64,000 nucleotides of DNA from Ruminiclostridium josui JCM 17888 (GTDB lineage: Bacteria > Bacillota > Clostridia > Acetivibrionales > DSM-1351). Made by a program: the position numbers and the translations under genes. A model generated the notes under the pieces. That model was not told the DNA's origin and ran no database searches. It saw only the letters and a program-made list of their open reading frames with translations. Location: NCBI RefSeq assembly GCF_000526495.1, contig NZ_JAGE01000001.1, forward strand, positions 310,001 to 374,000. Reading direction: 5' to 3'. This document shows, piece after piece, positions 48,404 through 58,803 of the stretch (positions are counted from its first letter, which is position 1; every line of letters begins with the position of its first letter).

Positions 48404-49488
48404 ATGAATTGAAGAATGCTTTCGGTCAGGCTGATGAAGACTTTGTCAATAATGTATATCAAACTTTGACCAGTATCCAATCAAAAAAAGACGCAAAACC
48501 TTTGAAAAAAATATATTTTAGACTGGTAGCTGTTATTACTATTGTCTGCATACTGTCTGCCGGAACTATTTTAGCTTTTACTAATACCTGGGGAATACTT
48601 GATTTCCTTAGTGGAAGAAAAAATAATATAAAGGTTTTACCAGAAGCTTCCTCAATTGTACAAAAGTTCCCCCCTCAAAAAGGTAACAATACCAATATTG
48701 CAACTTTTACGGCACGAGAGGCTGTATATGACGGGCAAAGTGTTTATATCGTTCTGGATGTCAAGCCATCTTCGCCCGATTTCCTTCTGTTGGGTCCAGA
48801 TGCCTATCCGTTGGACGAAATCAAAAATATGGGACCGATATTCAGTAATCAAACCGGTACTATTGCCGATTACGCCCGTAAAAACAATAAAGTTATGTTT
48901 CAAACATCCGTAGTTATCAGTAAAGCTAACTGTTCTATCTCTTATCTGCTTAAAGAAGACGGTACCCTTGTATATATGCTTGATGGACCTTATGAAGGTG
49001 ATTCAATTTCGTCGGATGTGGAATTTAAATGTGTTGCTATTCCTTTTGTCACAGAAAACGGCAAGTATACACTAGATATGGACAGCAGAAAAGATACGAC
49101 TCTCTCCGTCACACTCAAAAATACCGGAACAAAAAAAATTATAACCAGCAAAGAACCCGCCATCTACGAGAAATGTGGCATACGAGTAGACAAAATTACT
49201 CTAAAGAGCTCTGCTGTATCTACCTACGCGGAAGTAGAGTTCACTGTTCTTGACAAAGAAAAATATGCTCAAAACGACGGTATATTATTTGAATTTCTTG
49301 ACAGATATGGGGAGGTTATTCCAAACGGAGCGGCTTCAGGCGGAGGCATAGAGACAATCGATGACACACACTATATTGAAAAGATTTCACTGCAGGCATT
49401 TGATAAACTTCCAAGAGAAGTCATCCTTCGAGGACATAGCTTTTTTGACAGGAATCAGTACGATACGCATACGTTTGAAATGAAATAA
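48391..49488 (+). CDS. Membrane anti-sigma-like protein (DUF4179 type)
   Basis: A 365-residue protein. The short cytoplasmic N-terminus (about 1-40: NELKNAFGQADEDFVNNVYQTL) is followed by one membrane segment (about 44-66: FRLVAVITIVCILSAGTILAF) and a large extracellular beta-rich domain. This layout, together with overlap and coupling to the ECF gene, fits the DUF4179-containing anti-sigma factors of Firmicutes. The cytoplasmic part would hold the sigma factor and the outer part sense the cell wall or medium. Partner specificity is inferred from position. Confidence 0.78.
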   Translation: MRDMNELKNAFGQADEDFVNNVYQTLTSIQSKKDAKPLKKIYFRLVAVITIVCILSAGTILAFTNTWGILDFLSGRKNNIKVLPEASSIVQKFPPQKGNNTNIATFTAREAVYDGQSVYIVLDVKPSSPDFLLLGPDAYPLDEIKNMGPIFSNQTGTIADYARKNNKVMFQTSVVISKANCSISYLLKEDGTLVYMLDGPYEGDSISSDVEFKCVAIPFVTENGKYTLDMDSRKDTTLSVTLKNTGTKKIITSKEPAIYEKCGIRVDKITLKSSAVSTYAEVEFTVLDKEKYAQNDGILFEFLDRYGEVIPNGAASGGGIETIDDTHYIEKISLQAFDKLPREVILRGHSFFDRNQYDTHTFEMK

Positions 49489-49523
49489 AGATGTATAACC
49501 AAATATAAAGCAACAGTTTAACT

Positions 49524-49570
49524 AAAAAATCAGACATCTAGCCCTTTAATGGTTTTGATGTCTGATTTTT
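49524..49570. terminator. Bidirectional terminator between the ECF operon and the GntR operon
   Basis: AAAATCAGACATC and GATGTCTGATTTTT (49524-49538 / 49557-49570) form a stem with T-runs on both strands, between convergent genes. Confidence 0.85.
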
Positions 49571-49580
49571 GTACGTTTTC

Positions 49581-50252
49581 TTATTTTTGATGCTTTTCAT
49601 TGAAAATCCTGCTGGCATTTCTAATATGCTCAATTGTCAATTTCTCAGCAGTATCTCCGTCTTTCCTGACTATTGCCTCGAATATTGCACGATGCTCATC
49701 AAGGGCTTTCGCAGGTCTTCCCGGTGTTTCAAATGAATTGTTTCTGGCATTTTGTATATAGTGATGAAAAGTACTCAGCATATGCATCAATGGTCTGCTT
49801 TTGCATGCTCTGAAAATAATATCATGAAACTTGGAATCGTATTTCATCAGGTGCTCTGCATCGTTCTTCATAGTATAGAACTCCTCAAATTCAAGAGCTT
49901 CTTTCAGTTCACCAATCTCTTCCTCAGTAATCTTTTCTGCAGCCCATCTGGCAGCAAGGCCTTCAATCATTGTTCTAATAGTAAATATGTCTTCAACATC
50001 CTGATCAGTAACACCCTTTACTACTGCACCTTTATTTGGTATCGATACAACAAGGCCTTCAAGTTCAAGCTGCCTGATAGCTTCGCGTATAGGTGTCCTG
50101 CTGACTCCAAGCTCCTCTGAGAGACGCAGCTCTATCAAACTGTCTCCGGGTTTGTAAACTCCTGTCAGAATCTGCTTGCGAATTTGATTGAAAACCCTTC
50201 CCCTTAATGAATTTACTAAGTTATCACTTTCATCGTAGTCCAGCTTAGCCAT
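49581..50252 (-). CDS. GntR family regulator (FadR/FCD subfamily)
   Basis: A 223-residue regulator. The winged HTH is about 12-75 (QIRKQILTGVYKPGDSLIELRLSEELGVSRTPIREAIRQLELEGLV), and the helical FCD ligand domain is about 85-215 with metal-type histidines (HDIIFRACKSRPL, HHYIQ, EHRAIFEAI). FCD proteins respond to small organic acids. It is the last gene of the Re-citrate synthase-aconitase operon, 29 bases after aconitase. It probably binds the TTGTATACAA palindrome on that operon's promoter and on the pta promoter, with citrate or a related acid as effector; both points are inferred. Confidence 0.88.
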   Translation of the reverse strand: MAKLDYDESDNLVNSLRGRVFNQIRKQILTGVYKPGDSLIELRLSEELGVSRTPIREAIRQLELEGLVVSIPNKGAVVKGVTDQDVEDIFTIRTMIEGLAARWAAEKITEEEIGELKEALEFEEFYTMKNDAEHLMKYDSKFHDIIFRACKSRPLMHMLSTFHHYIQNARNNSFETPGRPAKALDEHRAIFEAIVRKDGDTAEKLTIEHIRNASRIFNEKHQK

Positions 50253-50281
50253 TTTAACTACTCCCCTTAGGGCATATTTTT

Positions 50282-52210
50282 TTAACCATTGTTTACTTTA
50301 GTATAGTTAAGCAATCCTCCTGCAAGAATCATCTGCACCTGTCTGTCTGACAAAGTAACCTTTACATTAAACTGTGTATTCTTTGTAAGATTCTTAACAA
50401 CTATAGTATCGGCATTTTTAACCTGTTCTATAGCATTATCTATTGCAAGTTCATCATTCATATCTATTTTATCGTAATCTGCTTCATTTTCAAAAGTCAT
50501 TGGTATAATTCCTGAGTTTATAAGGTTAGCCATATGAATTCTAGCGAAGGATTTCGCAATAACACCCTTTATTCCCAGCTGTAATGGTGCAAGAGCAGCA
50601 TGTTCTCTACTTGAACCCTGTCCGTAGTTTGAGCCTCCGATTATAAATCCGCCGCCGTTTTCCTTTGCTCTTGCAGGGAATTCAGGATCACAAGGAGTTA
50701 AACAGAATTCAGCAAGATAAGGAACATTTGACCTGAAAGGTAACAGTTTTGCATTTGAAGGCATTATATGGTCAGTTGTTATATTGTCTCCAACCTTTAT
50801 AAGAGCTTTACCCGTAACTTTATCTTCGAGTGCTTTATTTATTGGGAAAGGTTTGATATTCGGTCCTCTAACAACCTCTACATTGCTTCCCTCCGGAGCT
50901 GGTTCTATAACCAAATTATCATTTATAACAAACTCTTTAGGCATTTCTATCTTGGGAGCTTCTCCTAGTTCTCTAGGGTCAGTCAATACACCAGTAAGTG
51001 CGCTTGCTGCAGCAACCTCAGGACTTACCAGATATACTTTTGCAGAAGTAGTTCCGCTTCTTCCTTCAAAGTTTCTGTTAAAGGTTCTCAGTGAAACTGC
51101 ATCAGAGCATGGTGCCTGTCCCATACCTATACATGGACCACATGCAGACTCAAGAATTCTTGCTCCTGCTGCAACCATATCCGCTAAAGCTCCGTTTTGA
51201 GCAAGCATAGTTAATACCTGTTTTGAACCAGGTGCAATTACCAGACTGACATTTGGATTTATAGTCTTACCCTTTAGTATTGCAGCAACCTTCATCATAT
51301 CCATATATGATGAATTAGTACAGCTTCCTATTGCTACCTGATCAACTTTTATTTTTCCAATAGTTGATATCTTTTCAACATTGTCAGGGCTATGCGGTTT
51401 AGCTGCCATTGGCTCAATAGATGACAAATCGATAACAATATGTTCTTCATATACCGCATCAGCATCCGGCAATAGCTCAACCCAATCCTGCTCTCTTCCC
51501 TGAGCCTTGAGAAATTCCAATGTTACATCATCACTTGGGAAAATTGAAGTTGTTGCACCAATCTCGGCACCCATATTTGTAATAGTTGCTCTTTCAGGAA
51601 CAGTAAGAGTTTTTATACCCTCTCCTGCATATTCAATAATCTTTCCTACTCCGCCCTTAACAGACATTACCCTTAAAACTTCTAATATAATATCTTTTGC
51701 TGTAGACCATGGATTAAGTTTTCCTTTTAGCTCAACCTTACAAACCTTAGGCATAGTAAGATAGTAAGGTCCTCCGCCCATTGCAACAGCAACGTCAAGA
51801 CCGCCGGCTCCAATTGCAAGCATTCCAATTCCGCCTCCAGTTGGCGTATGGCTGTCAGAACCCAACAGTGTCATTCCAGGTACGCCGAAACGCTCAAGCT
51901 GCACCTGATGGCAAATGCCATTTCCTGGCTTTGAAAAGTATATACCGTGCTTTGAAGTAACTGTCTGTATATACTTGTGGTCATCGGCATTTTCAAAACC
52001 TGCTTGTAAAGTGTTGTGGTCAATATATGCTACTGATTTTTTAGTCTTAACCCTTGGAATTCCAATAGCCTCAAACTGTAAATAAGCCATTGTTCCTGTA
52101 GAATCCTGTGTTAGAGTCTGGTCAATTTTAATGGAAATTTCACTTCCTGCAACCATATCTCCACTAACAAGATGGTTCTTTATAATTTTTTGTGCCAAGT
52201 TCAAACCCAT
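50282..52210 (-). CDS. Aconitate hydratase (short, 642-residue type)
   Basis: Interconverts citrate and isocitrate using a [4Fe-4S] cluster. The cluster cysteines are in AIGSCTNSSYMD and ESACGPCIGMGQAPCSD. The substrate and swivel-domain motifs SDSHTPTGGGIGMLAIGAGG, FNRNFEGRSGT and GGSNYGQGSSREHAALAPL are complete. This shorter form is related to isopropylmalate isomerase large-plus-small subunits and is common in clostridia. It sits between Re-citrate synthase and the GntR regulator. Together they supply 2-oxoglutarate precursors; isocitrate dehydrogenase is not in this window. GGGGGT precedes the ATG. Confidence 0.93.
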   Translation of the reverse strand: MGLNLAQKIIKNHLVSGDMVAGSEISIKIDQTLTQDSTGTMAYLQFEAIGIPRVKTKKSVAYIDHNTLQAGFENADDHKYIQTVTSKHGIYFSKPGNGICHQVQLERFGVPGMTLLGSDSHTPTGGGIGMLAIGAGGLDVAVAMGGGPYYLTMPKVCKVELKGKLNPWSTAKDIILEVLRVMSVKGGVGKIIEYAGEGIKTLTVPERATITNMGAEIGATTSIFPSDDVTLEFLKAQGREQDWVELLPDADAVYEEHIVIDLSSIEPMAAKPHSPDNVEKISTIGKIKVDQVAIGSCTNSSYMDMMKVAAILKGKTINPNVSLVIAPGSKQVLTMLAQNGALADMVAAGARILESACGPCIGMGQAPCSDAVSLRTFNRNFEGRSGTTSAKVYLVSPEVAAASALTGVLTDPRELGEAPKIEMPKEFVINDNLVIEPAPEGSNVEVVRGPNIKPFPINKALEDKVTGKALIKVGDNITTDHIMPSNAKLLPFRSNVPYLAEFCLTPCDPEFPARAKENGGGFIIGGSNYGQGSSREHAALAPLQLGIKGVIAKSFARIHMANLINSGIIPMTFENEADYDKIDMNDELAIDNAIEQVKNADTIVVKNLTKNTQFNVKVTLSDRQVQMILAGGLLNYTKVNNG

Positions 52211-52321
52211 TATAAAAAATACCCCCTAATTCAATGTTAATCAATACGTTTTTCAAATAATTGCATCCGTTTAATATAATATCATTTTTACGTAAAAAAG
52301 CATATGTTATATATCATATTT

Positions 52322-53695
52322 TCAAGAAGGAATAATATCAGGTGCAATTTCCTTAATGCCATTAAGCATTTCCTTATCGCTTATAGAGGTAATTCTGCCC
52401 GCTTTGTACTGAGCATCTACCCATTCTTTTATTTTTCCAACTCGTTCATCTTTTTTGTCAATTAAATCGTTTCCTCTGAATCTGAAATAATTATTAATCC
52501 ATAATGCAATACCTGCAAGACCAGATGTTTGATTTATTGCAACCCCTATTGGCCTGTTAAGCAGCTTGTCGGTATTGAAAATATTGTATATCTCCTCATC
52601 CTTCAAAAGTCCGTCTGCATGAATACCTGCCTGTGTAACGTTGAAGTGTCTTCCTACGAAAGGTGTTCTAGGCGGAATTTCATAATCAAGTTCTTTTTCA
52701 TAGTATTCTGCAATCTCAGTAATAATTCTTGTATCCATACCATCAGTTGTTCCCCTGAGAGATGCATATTCAAATACCATTGCTTCAAGAGGAGTATTAC
52801 CTGTCCTCTCCCCAATACCTAAAAGAGAACAGTTAACTGATGAGCAGCCATATAACCAAGCTGTTGAAGAATTGCTTACTGCTTTATAAAAATCATTATG
52901 ACCATGCCATTCAAGCAATTCACTTGGGAAACCGGCATGATGTCTTAAACCATAAATTATTCCTGGAACACTCCTTGGCAGTGCAGTACCAGGGTATGAA
53001 ACACCATATCCCATTGTATCGCAAGCCCTAATCTTTATAGGAACTCCACTTTCATCCATTAATTTTCTAAGTTCTAATGCAAAAGGAATAACAAATCCAT
53101 AGAAATCAGCTCTTGTTATATCTTCAAGATGGCATCTTGGTTTAATGCCAACGCTTATAGCTTCCTTTATAACACTCAGATAACTCTCCATAGCTTGTTT
53201 TCTGGTCATTTTAAGTTTTCTGAAAATATGATAATCAGAACAGCTTACCAAGAAGCCGGTCTCTTTCATTCCCATCTCTTTAGCAAGTTTGAAATCATTT
53301 TTTGAAGCCCTTATCCAACTGGTTATTTCCGGGAAATCATAACCTAATTCCATACATTTGTATACAGCTTCCTTATCCTTGTCGCTGTAAAGAAAAAACT
53401 CAGTCTGACGGATTAAGCCCTTTGGTCCTCCCAACTGATGAAGATATTGGTAAAGCTTAACAATCTGTTCTACAGTATAAGGGGCACGCGACTGCTGTCC
53501 ATCTCTGAAAGTAGTATCTGTTATCCAAATCTCATCGGCAGGGTACATAGGTACTTTTCTGTGATTAAAAGCACACTTTGGAACATCATCATAGTTATAT
53601 ATCTCTCTATATAAATTGGGCTCTGAAACGTCCTGAAGTGAATACTTATACTGAGTTTGTTCCAATGTATTGGATTTTTTGTTGAACTCTATCAT
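52322..53695 (-). CDS. Re-citrate synthase (2-isopropylmalate-synthase-like)
   Basis: The 457-residue enzyme of the DRE-TIM metallolyase group has ITDTTFRDGQQSR near the start and the metal-binding EWHGHNDFYK. By sequence alone it would be labelled isopropylmalate or homocitrate synthase. It lacks the LeuA regulatory domain and sits directly before aconitase, exactly as the Re-face-stereospecific citrate synthase genes of Clostridium kluyveri and C. acetobutylicum do. The likely reaction is therefore acetyl-CoA plus oxaloacetate to citrate. AGGAGG lies before the ATG. The promoter has a palindromic operator on its -10 box. Confidence 0.85.
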   Translation of the reverse strand: MIEFNKKSNTLEQTQYKYSLQDVSEPNLYREIYNYDDVPKCAFNHRKVPMYPADEIWITDTTFRDGQQSRAPYTVEQIVKLYQYLHQLGGPKGLIRQTEFFLYSDKDKEAVYKCMELGYDFPEITSWIRASKNDFKLAKEMGMKETGFLVSCSDYHIFRKLKMTRKQAMESYLSVIKEAISVGIKPRCHLEDITRADFYGFVIPFALELRKLMDESGVPIKIRACDTMGYGVSYPGTALPRSVPGIIYGLRHHAGFPSELLEWHGHNDFYKAVSNSSTAWLYGCSSVNCSLLGIGERTGNTPLEAMVFEYASLRGTTDGMDTRIITEIAEYYEKELDYEIPPRTPFVGRHFNVTQAGIHADGLLKDEEIYNIFNTDKLLNRPIGVAINQTSGLAGIALWINNYFRFRGNDLIDKKDERVGKIKEWVDAQYKAGRITSISDKEMLNGIKEIAPDIIPS

Positions 53696-53773
53696 TTATC
53701 AAACCTCCTGCAAAAAAATATAAAATCAACGATATTGCTTTTATGTATTAATGAATATTTGTATATGTGTATA

Positions 53774-53802
53774 ATTGTATACAATAATACATCGCATGTC
53801 AA
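53774..53802 (-). promoter_or_regulatory. Promoter of the Re-citrate synthase operon with operator on the -10 box
   Basis: On the minus strand TTGACA (53797-53802), 17 bases, TACAAT (53774-53779). The -10 box is part of the perfect 12-bp palindrome ATTGTATACAAT (53774-53785). The same 10-bp centre overlaps the -35 box of the pta promoter. It fits repression by the GntR/FCD protein encoded in this operon. Confidence 0.72.
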
Positions 53803-53937
53803 GTTGGTTAATTTTGTTTATTTGTGAAGTATTTTGTATATAGGTAGGAATTTAATTTTCAATTCATAATTATTGTTGTATAATAAAATATATACTTAAA
53901 ATTTAATACATTTACCTAAATCGGGGGGATTCATGTT

Positions 53938-55188
53938 ATGAAAAAAACTGAGGAAAGAAATAGCTCCACCAATTTATATGGTATCGGTGCTATAATTAGT
54001 ATTGTTTTGTGCATTATTGGCGGTATTATCAGTGGCAAACCGGCATTTGCTGTATATACCTTCTTTGCATGTCTTGTATCTTGTATAACTTTTATAGTTC
54101 TGTCAGGATTACAATACAAAAAAACTATAAAAAGATTTTCTAAAGATATTGATGGCTTCAAGTCAGGAGATTTTTCACGAATGATTGAGCCTAAACAATA
54201 TGGTATTTTAGGATTTGTAGCGTCTGTAGTAAATATTGTAATCAGTGATATACGTTCATTGATAGAAAGTTTTTTTAATCTCTCCTTATCTATAACTCAG
54301 GCGTCTAGAAAAGTAACTTCTACTGCCGAAAATGCATCAAACGCTATTGAAGAAATATCAAAGACTATTGATGAAATAGCAAAAGGCGCTTCAGCACAAG
54401 CTGCAGAAGCTCAAATGGGTGTTCAGGTTGTTGATAAGCTTTCTGACCAGATTAATTTCGTATATGAAAGCTACAGCGGAATCACAAACGAAACCAACAA
54501 AATCATTGATTTGAATACCGTTGGTCTCAAAGCAGTTACTACATTGAGAGATAAGTCAAAAGAAACATATGAGACTTCTGAAAAAATATTTGCTGTTGTT
54601 GAAAAGCTTACAAATACAACAAAAGATATCGGCCTATTTGTTGAATCAATTGAAAACATAGCTGAGCAAACCAACCTCCTTGCTCTAAACGCTGCAATTG
54701 AGGCTGCAAGAGCTGGTGAAGCTGGAAAAGGTTTTGCCGTAGTTGCCGATGAAGTACGTAAGCTTGCTGACCAGAGCAGAAAGTCTACAGAAGAGATAAA
54801 CAACATGATGGAAAGTATTCAGGAAGAATCTGCTTTGGCTATATCTTCAATGGAAATAATGAAAAAAGTATCACAGGAGCAAAATATTGCCGTTGATAAG
54901 ACAAACAGCTCTTTCAGCGATATTGCAAATGCTATTGATTTTATAGTTTCTAAAATAAATGATGTAAACGAAGCAGTTATTAAAATGCAAACAGATAAGA
55001 GCGAAGTTATCAGTGCAATAGAAAATATATCATCTGTGTCTCAGCAAACAGCAGCGTCAAGCGAGGAAGTTGCTGCTACTACCGAAAATCAGCTTAAAAT
55101 TATTGATGATATGAAGGTTGCATCAGAAAGCTTAAATCAGTTGGTTAAGCAGTTGGATAACAAGCTAAAGAAATATAAATTGAGATAA
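53938..55188 (+). CDS. Methyl-accepting chemotaxis protein without a large sensor domain
   Basis: A 416-residue chemoreceptor. Two adjacent membrane helices (about 14-34 and 38-58) have almost no extracellular part, then a HAMP-like linker and a long cytoplasmic coiled-coil. The hairpin tip [41 protein letters not shown] signals to CheA/CheW. Without a periplasmic domain it probably senses an internal or membrane signal. Divergent from the citrate synthase operon, it shares about 240 bases of intergenic DNA with it. Confidence 0.93.
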   Translation: MKKTEERNSSTNLYGIGAIISIVLCIIGGIISGKPAFAVYTFFACLVSCITFIVLSGLQYKKTIKRFSKDIDGFKSGDFSRMIEPKQYGILGFVASVVNIVISDIRSLIESFFNLSLSITQASRKVTSTAENASNAIEEISKTIDEIAKGASAQAAEAQMGVQVVDKLSDQINFVYESYSGITNETNKIIDLNTVGLKAVTTLRDKSKETYETSEKIFAVVEKLTNTTKDIGLFVESIENIAEQTNLLALNAAIEAARAGEAGKGFAVVADEVRKLADQSRKSTEEINNMMESIQEESALAISSMEIMKKVSQEQNIAVDKTNSSFSDIANAIDFIVSKINDVNEAVIKMQTDKSEVISAIENISSVSQQTAASSEEVAATTENQLKIIDDMKVASESLNQLVKQLDNKLKKYKLR

Positions 55189-55204
55189 TTTTAAAAATCA
55201 ATAT

Positions 55205-55248
55205 AAAAATGGAGATTAAAAAGATGATACTTTTTAATCTCCATTTTT
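55205..55248. terminator. Bidirectional terminator between the chemoreceptor and purD
   Basis: AAAAATGGAGATTAAAAAG (55205-55223) pairs perfectly with 55230-55248 over a six-base loop, with T-runs on both strands. Confidence 0.88.
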
Positions 55249-55273
55249 TATATATAAAGTTGTATCTCTAAGA

Positions 55274-56533
55274 CTACTTTCTTCCAATATCTTTTCTGTA
55301 GTGCATACCCTCAAACTGTATTTTTGCAATTCCTGCATATGCCTTTTCAATTGCCTTATCCATTGTTGATTCTACCGCCGTAACGCCCAGTACACGCCCG
55401 CCGGCAGTATAGTACTTACCATCTTTGAAGGTTGTACCAGCGTGAAACACTATGGTCTCACCATTTGCTTCAGCTTCGCTAATGCCTTTTATTTCTATTC
55501 CTGTAGCATACTTGCCAGGATAACCTCCGGAAGCAGCTATTACGCATACAGCTGAATTGTCATCCCATTCAATTTTTACATCATTTAGTCTTTCGTCAAT
55601 GATTGCTTCAAAAATATCTAAAAGGTCAGTTTTTAATCTAGGTAGAACAACCTGTGTTTCAGGATCACCAAAACGGGCATTATATTCCAAAACCTTAGGA
55701 CCATCTTTAGTTATCATTAAACCAAAATATAGAACTCCTTTGAATTTACGTCCTTCTTTTTTCATAGCCTCTACCGTAGGTATGAATATTTCATTCATGC
55801 AGTATTCAGCCAACTTTTTATCATATAGAGGGCTTGGAGAAAAAGTACCCATTCCCCCTGTATTCGGTCCCTGGTCCTTGTCAAAAACTCGCTTGTGGTC
55901 CTGAGAAGAAACCATAGGGACAATTGTATTCCCGTCTGTAAATGCTAATATAGAAACTTCAGGTCCCTGAATAAATTCTTCTATTACCACCCTGTTTCCG
56001 GCATCGCCGAAAATCTTATCATTCATCATACCATTTACGGCATCCTTAGCTTCCTGTATGGTCTGAGCAATTATAACGCCCTTACCTAAAGCAAGTCCAT
56101 CAGCCTTTACTACAATAGGAGCCGAACAGGTATCCAGATATTGCAATGCATCTGAGCAGTTGTCAAATACCATATAGCCGGCTGTAGGTATGTTGTATTT
56201 TTTCATTAAATCCTTTGAAAATGCCTTGCTTCCTTCGATTATAGCTGCTGCCTTAACAGGCCCGAAAGCCCTTATTCCTGCTTCTGTCAGCTTGTCAACC
56301 AAGCCTGCTGCAAGTGGGTCATCGGGTGCTACTACTACCATATCTATATTATTTTCTTTAGAGAACGTTACTATTCCGTCTAAATCCATTGCTTTTATGG
56401 GAACACACTCTGCAATCCTGGAAATTCCACCGTTACCAGGTGCACAGTATAATTTAGTTATTCTAGGGCTTTGTGCGAGCTTCCACACAATGGTATGCTC
56501 TCTTCCTCCCCCTCCAACTACAAGAACCTTCAT
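55274..56533 (-). CDS. purD: Phosphoribosylamine-glycine ligase
   Basis: The 419-residue ATP-grasp enzyme adds glycine to phosphoribosylamine, step 2 of purine synthesis. Start MKVLVVGGGGREHTI, then PGNGGI, VVKADGLALGKGV, GPNTGGMGTFSP and EYNARFGDPETQ are diagnostic. The ATG at 56531-56533 lies six bases after GGAGG; an earlier GTG in frame overlaps the site. It is the last gene of the purE-F-M-N-H-D operon. Confidence 0.96.
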   Translation of the reverse strand: MKVLVVGGGGREHTIVWKLAQSPRITKLYCAPGNGGISRIAECVPIKAMDLDGIVTFSKENNIDMVVVAPDDPLAAGLVDKLTEAGIRAFGPVKAAAIIEGSKAFSKDLMKKYNIPTAGYMVFDNCSDALQYLDTCSAPIVVKADGLALGKGVIIAQTIQEAKDAVNGMMNDKIFGDAGNRVVIEEFIQGPEVSILAFTDGNTIVPMVSSQDHKRVFDKDQGPNTGGMGTFSPSPLYDKKLAEYCMNEIFIPTVEAMKKEGRKFKGVLYFGLMITKDGPKVLEYNARFGDPETQVVLPRLKTDLLDIFEAIIDERLNDVKIEWDDNSAVCVIAASGGYPGKYATGIEIKGISEAEANGETIVFHAGTTFKDGKYYTAGGRVLGVTAVESTMDKAIEKAYAGIAKIQFEGMHYRKDIGRK

Positions 56534-56604
56534 ATATACCTCCACGTATCTTTCCTCTTGTTCTACGAGTTAATCATCCTTTGCAGCACAAGTGACAGGC
56601 TTTT

Positions 56605-58149
56605 TTAGTGTTTAAAGTGTCTCATTCCTGTAAACACCATTGCAATTCCGTATTTATTACATGCATCAATGGATTCCTGGTCTCTTACTGAACCACCGGG
56701 CTGTATAATAGCCTTAATACCGGCAGCCGCAGCAGCTTCAACACAATCTGAGAACGGGAAGAATGCATCTGATGCCATTACAGCTCCCTGTGACCTATCT
56801 CCCGCATATTCGATAGCTACCTTTGTAGGTACAATTCTATTTGTCTGACCAGGGCCAACGCCTATTGTCATTTTGCCCTTTGCAAGAGTTATTGCATTTG
56901 ACTTAGTATGTTTTACAACCTTCATTGCAAAAATTAAGTCTTCCATCTGTTCCTTTGTAGGTTGTACATTAGTCACACATTTTAATTCATCCGGATTTAA
57001 CAGCTCACTGTTATATTTTTGCACAAGTAAACCGCCCGCAACCTTTTTCATATCGTAAGAATCAGGTGATATCTTGTCAGTAATATTCTCAAGCTTCAAT
57101 ATTCTAATGTTTTTCTTTTGAGTAAGAATTGCCAATGCTTCATCTGTAAATGATGGTGCAACAACTATTTCTACAAATATCTTATTGATTTCTTCTGCAG
57201 TTTTCTTATCAATTTCCCTATTTGCAGCAATAATTCCTCCAAAAATAGAAACAGGGTCGGATTCATAAGCTCTCATATAAGCATCATATATATTGTCTGC
57301 ACTGCCAACACCACAAGGGTTTGTGTGCTTTACTGCAACAACAGTAGGCTCGTCGAATTCCTTTACCAGTTCAATAGCTCCGTTTGTATCATTTATATTA
57401 TTAAAGGATAGTTCTTTACCGTGAAGTTGTACTGCACTTGGGAGAAGTCCTTTGTTTGCTCCAACTTCTTTGTAGAATACTGCTTTTTGATGTGGATTCT
57501 CGCCGTAACGCATATCCTGAACCTTTTCATATGTAAGTGATAAAGTTTCAGGGAAATCAATATCTCCAAGAGTGTCTCTCAGATATTTTGCTATCAAAGT
57601 ATCATAATGACTTGTATGTTCAAAAACCTTGTATGCCAATCTGAATTTTGTATTAACACTTACATCTCCTGATTGATTCATTTCGCTAAGTACTTTTTCA
57701 TAATCAGCAGGGTCAACAATAACTGTAACATCCTGATAGTTCTTTGCAGCTGCTCTAAGCATTGTAGGCCCACCTATATCTATGTTCTCTATAGCTTCTT
57801 CCAGCTCAACATTACCTTTTAAAATTGTCTGTTTGAATGGATAAAGATTTATTATTACCATGTCAATTGTTTCAACGCCCAAATCTTTTATCTGCTTCAT
57901 ATGTTCTTCATTGCTTCTTATTGCAAGAAGTCCTGCGTGTACCTTTGGATGAAGAGTTTTTACTCTTCCGTCGAGACATTCAGGAAAACCTGTTATATCA
58001 GATATGTTTATAACTTTTAGCCCTGCTTCTGAAAGAGTTTTTGCAGTACCTCCAGTGGAAATTATCTCTACACCCTTTGAAGCCAAGGCAGATGCAAACT
58101 CAACAATACCTGTTTTGTCTGAAACACTTATTAATGCACGCTTAATCAT
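56605..58149 (-). CDS. purH: Bifunctional AICAR formyltransferase / IMP cyclohydrolase
   Basis: The 514-residue enzyme catalyses the last two steps to IMP. The N-terminal MGS-like cyclohydrolase domain ([15 protein letters not shown] ... [10 protein letters not shown]) and the formyltransferase domain ([48 protein letters not shown]) are complete, ending in the usual GMRHFKH. The ATG at 58147-58149 follows GGAGGA; seven codons upstream is a weaker in-frame start. Confidence 0.96.
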   Translation of the reverse strand: MIKRALISVSDKTGIVEFASALASKGVEIISTGGTAKTLSEAGLKVINISDITGFPECLDGRVKTLHPKVHAGLLAIRSNEEHMKQIKDLGVETIDMVIINLYPFKQTILKGNVELEEAIENIDIGGPTMLRAAAKNYQDVTVIVDPADYEKVLSEMNQSGDVSVNTKFRLAYKVFEHTSHYDTLIAKYLRDTLGDIDFPETLSLTYEKVQDMRYGENPHQKAVFYKEVGANKGLLPSAVQLHGKELSFNNINDTNGAIELVKEFDEPTVVAVKHTNPCGVGSADNIYDAYMRAYESDPVSIFGGIIAANREIDKKTAEEINKIFVEIVVAPSFTDEALAILTQKKNIRILKLENITDKISPDSYDMKKVAGGLLVQKYNSELLNPDELKCVTNVQPTKEQMEDLIFAMKVVKHTKSNAITLAKGKMTIGVGPGQTNRIVPTKVAIEYAGDRSQGAVMASDAFFPFSDCVEAAAAAGIKAIIQPGGSVRDQESIDACNKYGIAMVFTGMRHFKH

Positions 58150-58179
58150 TAAAAAAATCCTCCAATCCATTTATTTAAA

Positions 58180-58803
58180 CTAAATTATCTTAACTCGTCT
58201 TCCTTCAATTACCAACCTGTTTTCCGCAAAAAGACGTATTGCTTCTGGTAATATTTCCCACTCAGCTTGTTCCATTACTCTCTTTTGCAAAATTTCAGGT
58301 GTATCATCATCTTGAACATAAACTGCTTTTTGAAGTATTATAGGGCCTGCATCAGCCTCCAGCTCAACAAAATGTACTGTGGCTCCTGTAACTTTGACAC
58401 CGGACTCAATTACTTTCTGATGAGGTATGATTCCATAAAAACCTTTTCCACAAAATGAGGGAATCAAAGCCGGATGAATGTTAATTACCCTACCTTCATA
58501 AGCCTTTGTAAAGCGTTCTCCCAGTATTGAAAGAAACCCTGCCATTACAACCAAATCAACCTCATGTGCTTTAAAATGACTTATCAGTGCTTCGTCATAT
58601 TCATCTATGTTGTTAAAAGTTTTTCTGGATATACATATACCTTTTATACCGTGCTTTTTAGCCCTTTCCAGAGCATATGCATCAGGCTTGCTAGAAACTA
58701 CTGTAACTATACTGACATTTTTTATGTAGCCGCTTTCTATTTTGTCTATAATGGCCTGAAGGTTAGAACCTCCTCCTGATACCAGTACTCCTATATTTAA
58801 CAT
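58180..58803 (-). CDS. purN: Phosphoribosylglycinamide formyltransferase
   Basis: The 207-residue folate-dependent GAR transformylase performs step 3. It has [15 protein letters not shown] at the start, catalytic [18 protein letters not shown] (N and H) and [21 protein letters not shown] with the aspartate. It overlaps the end of purM by seven bases, so the two are translationally coupled. Confidence 0.95.
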   Translation of the reverse strand: MLNIGVLVSGGGSNLQAIIDKIESGYIKNVSIVTVVSSKPDAYALERAKKHGIKGICISRKTFNNIDEYDEALISHFKAHEVDLVVMAGFLSILGERFTKAYEGRVINIHPALIPSFCGKGFYGIIPHQKVIESGVKVTGATVHFVELEADAGPIILQKAVYVQDDDTPEILQKRVMEQAEWEILPEAIRLFAENRLVIEGRRVKII

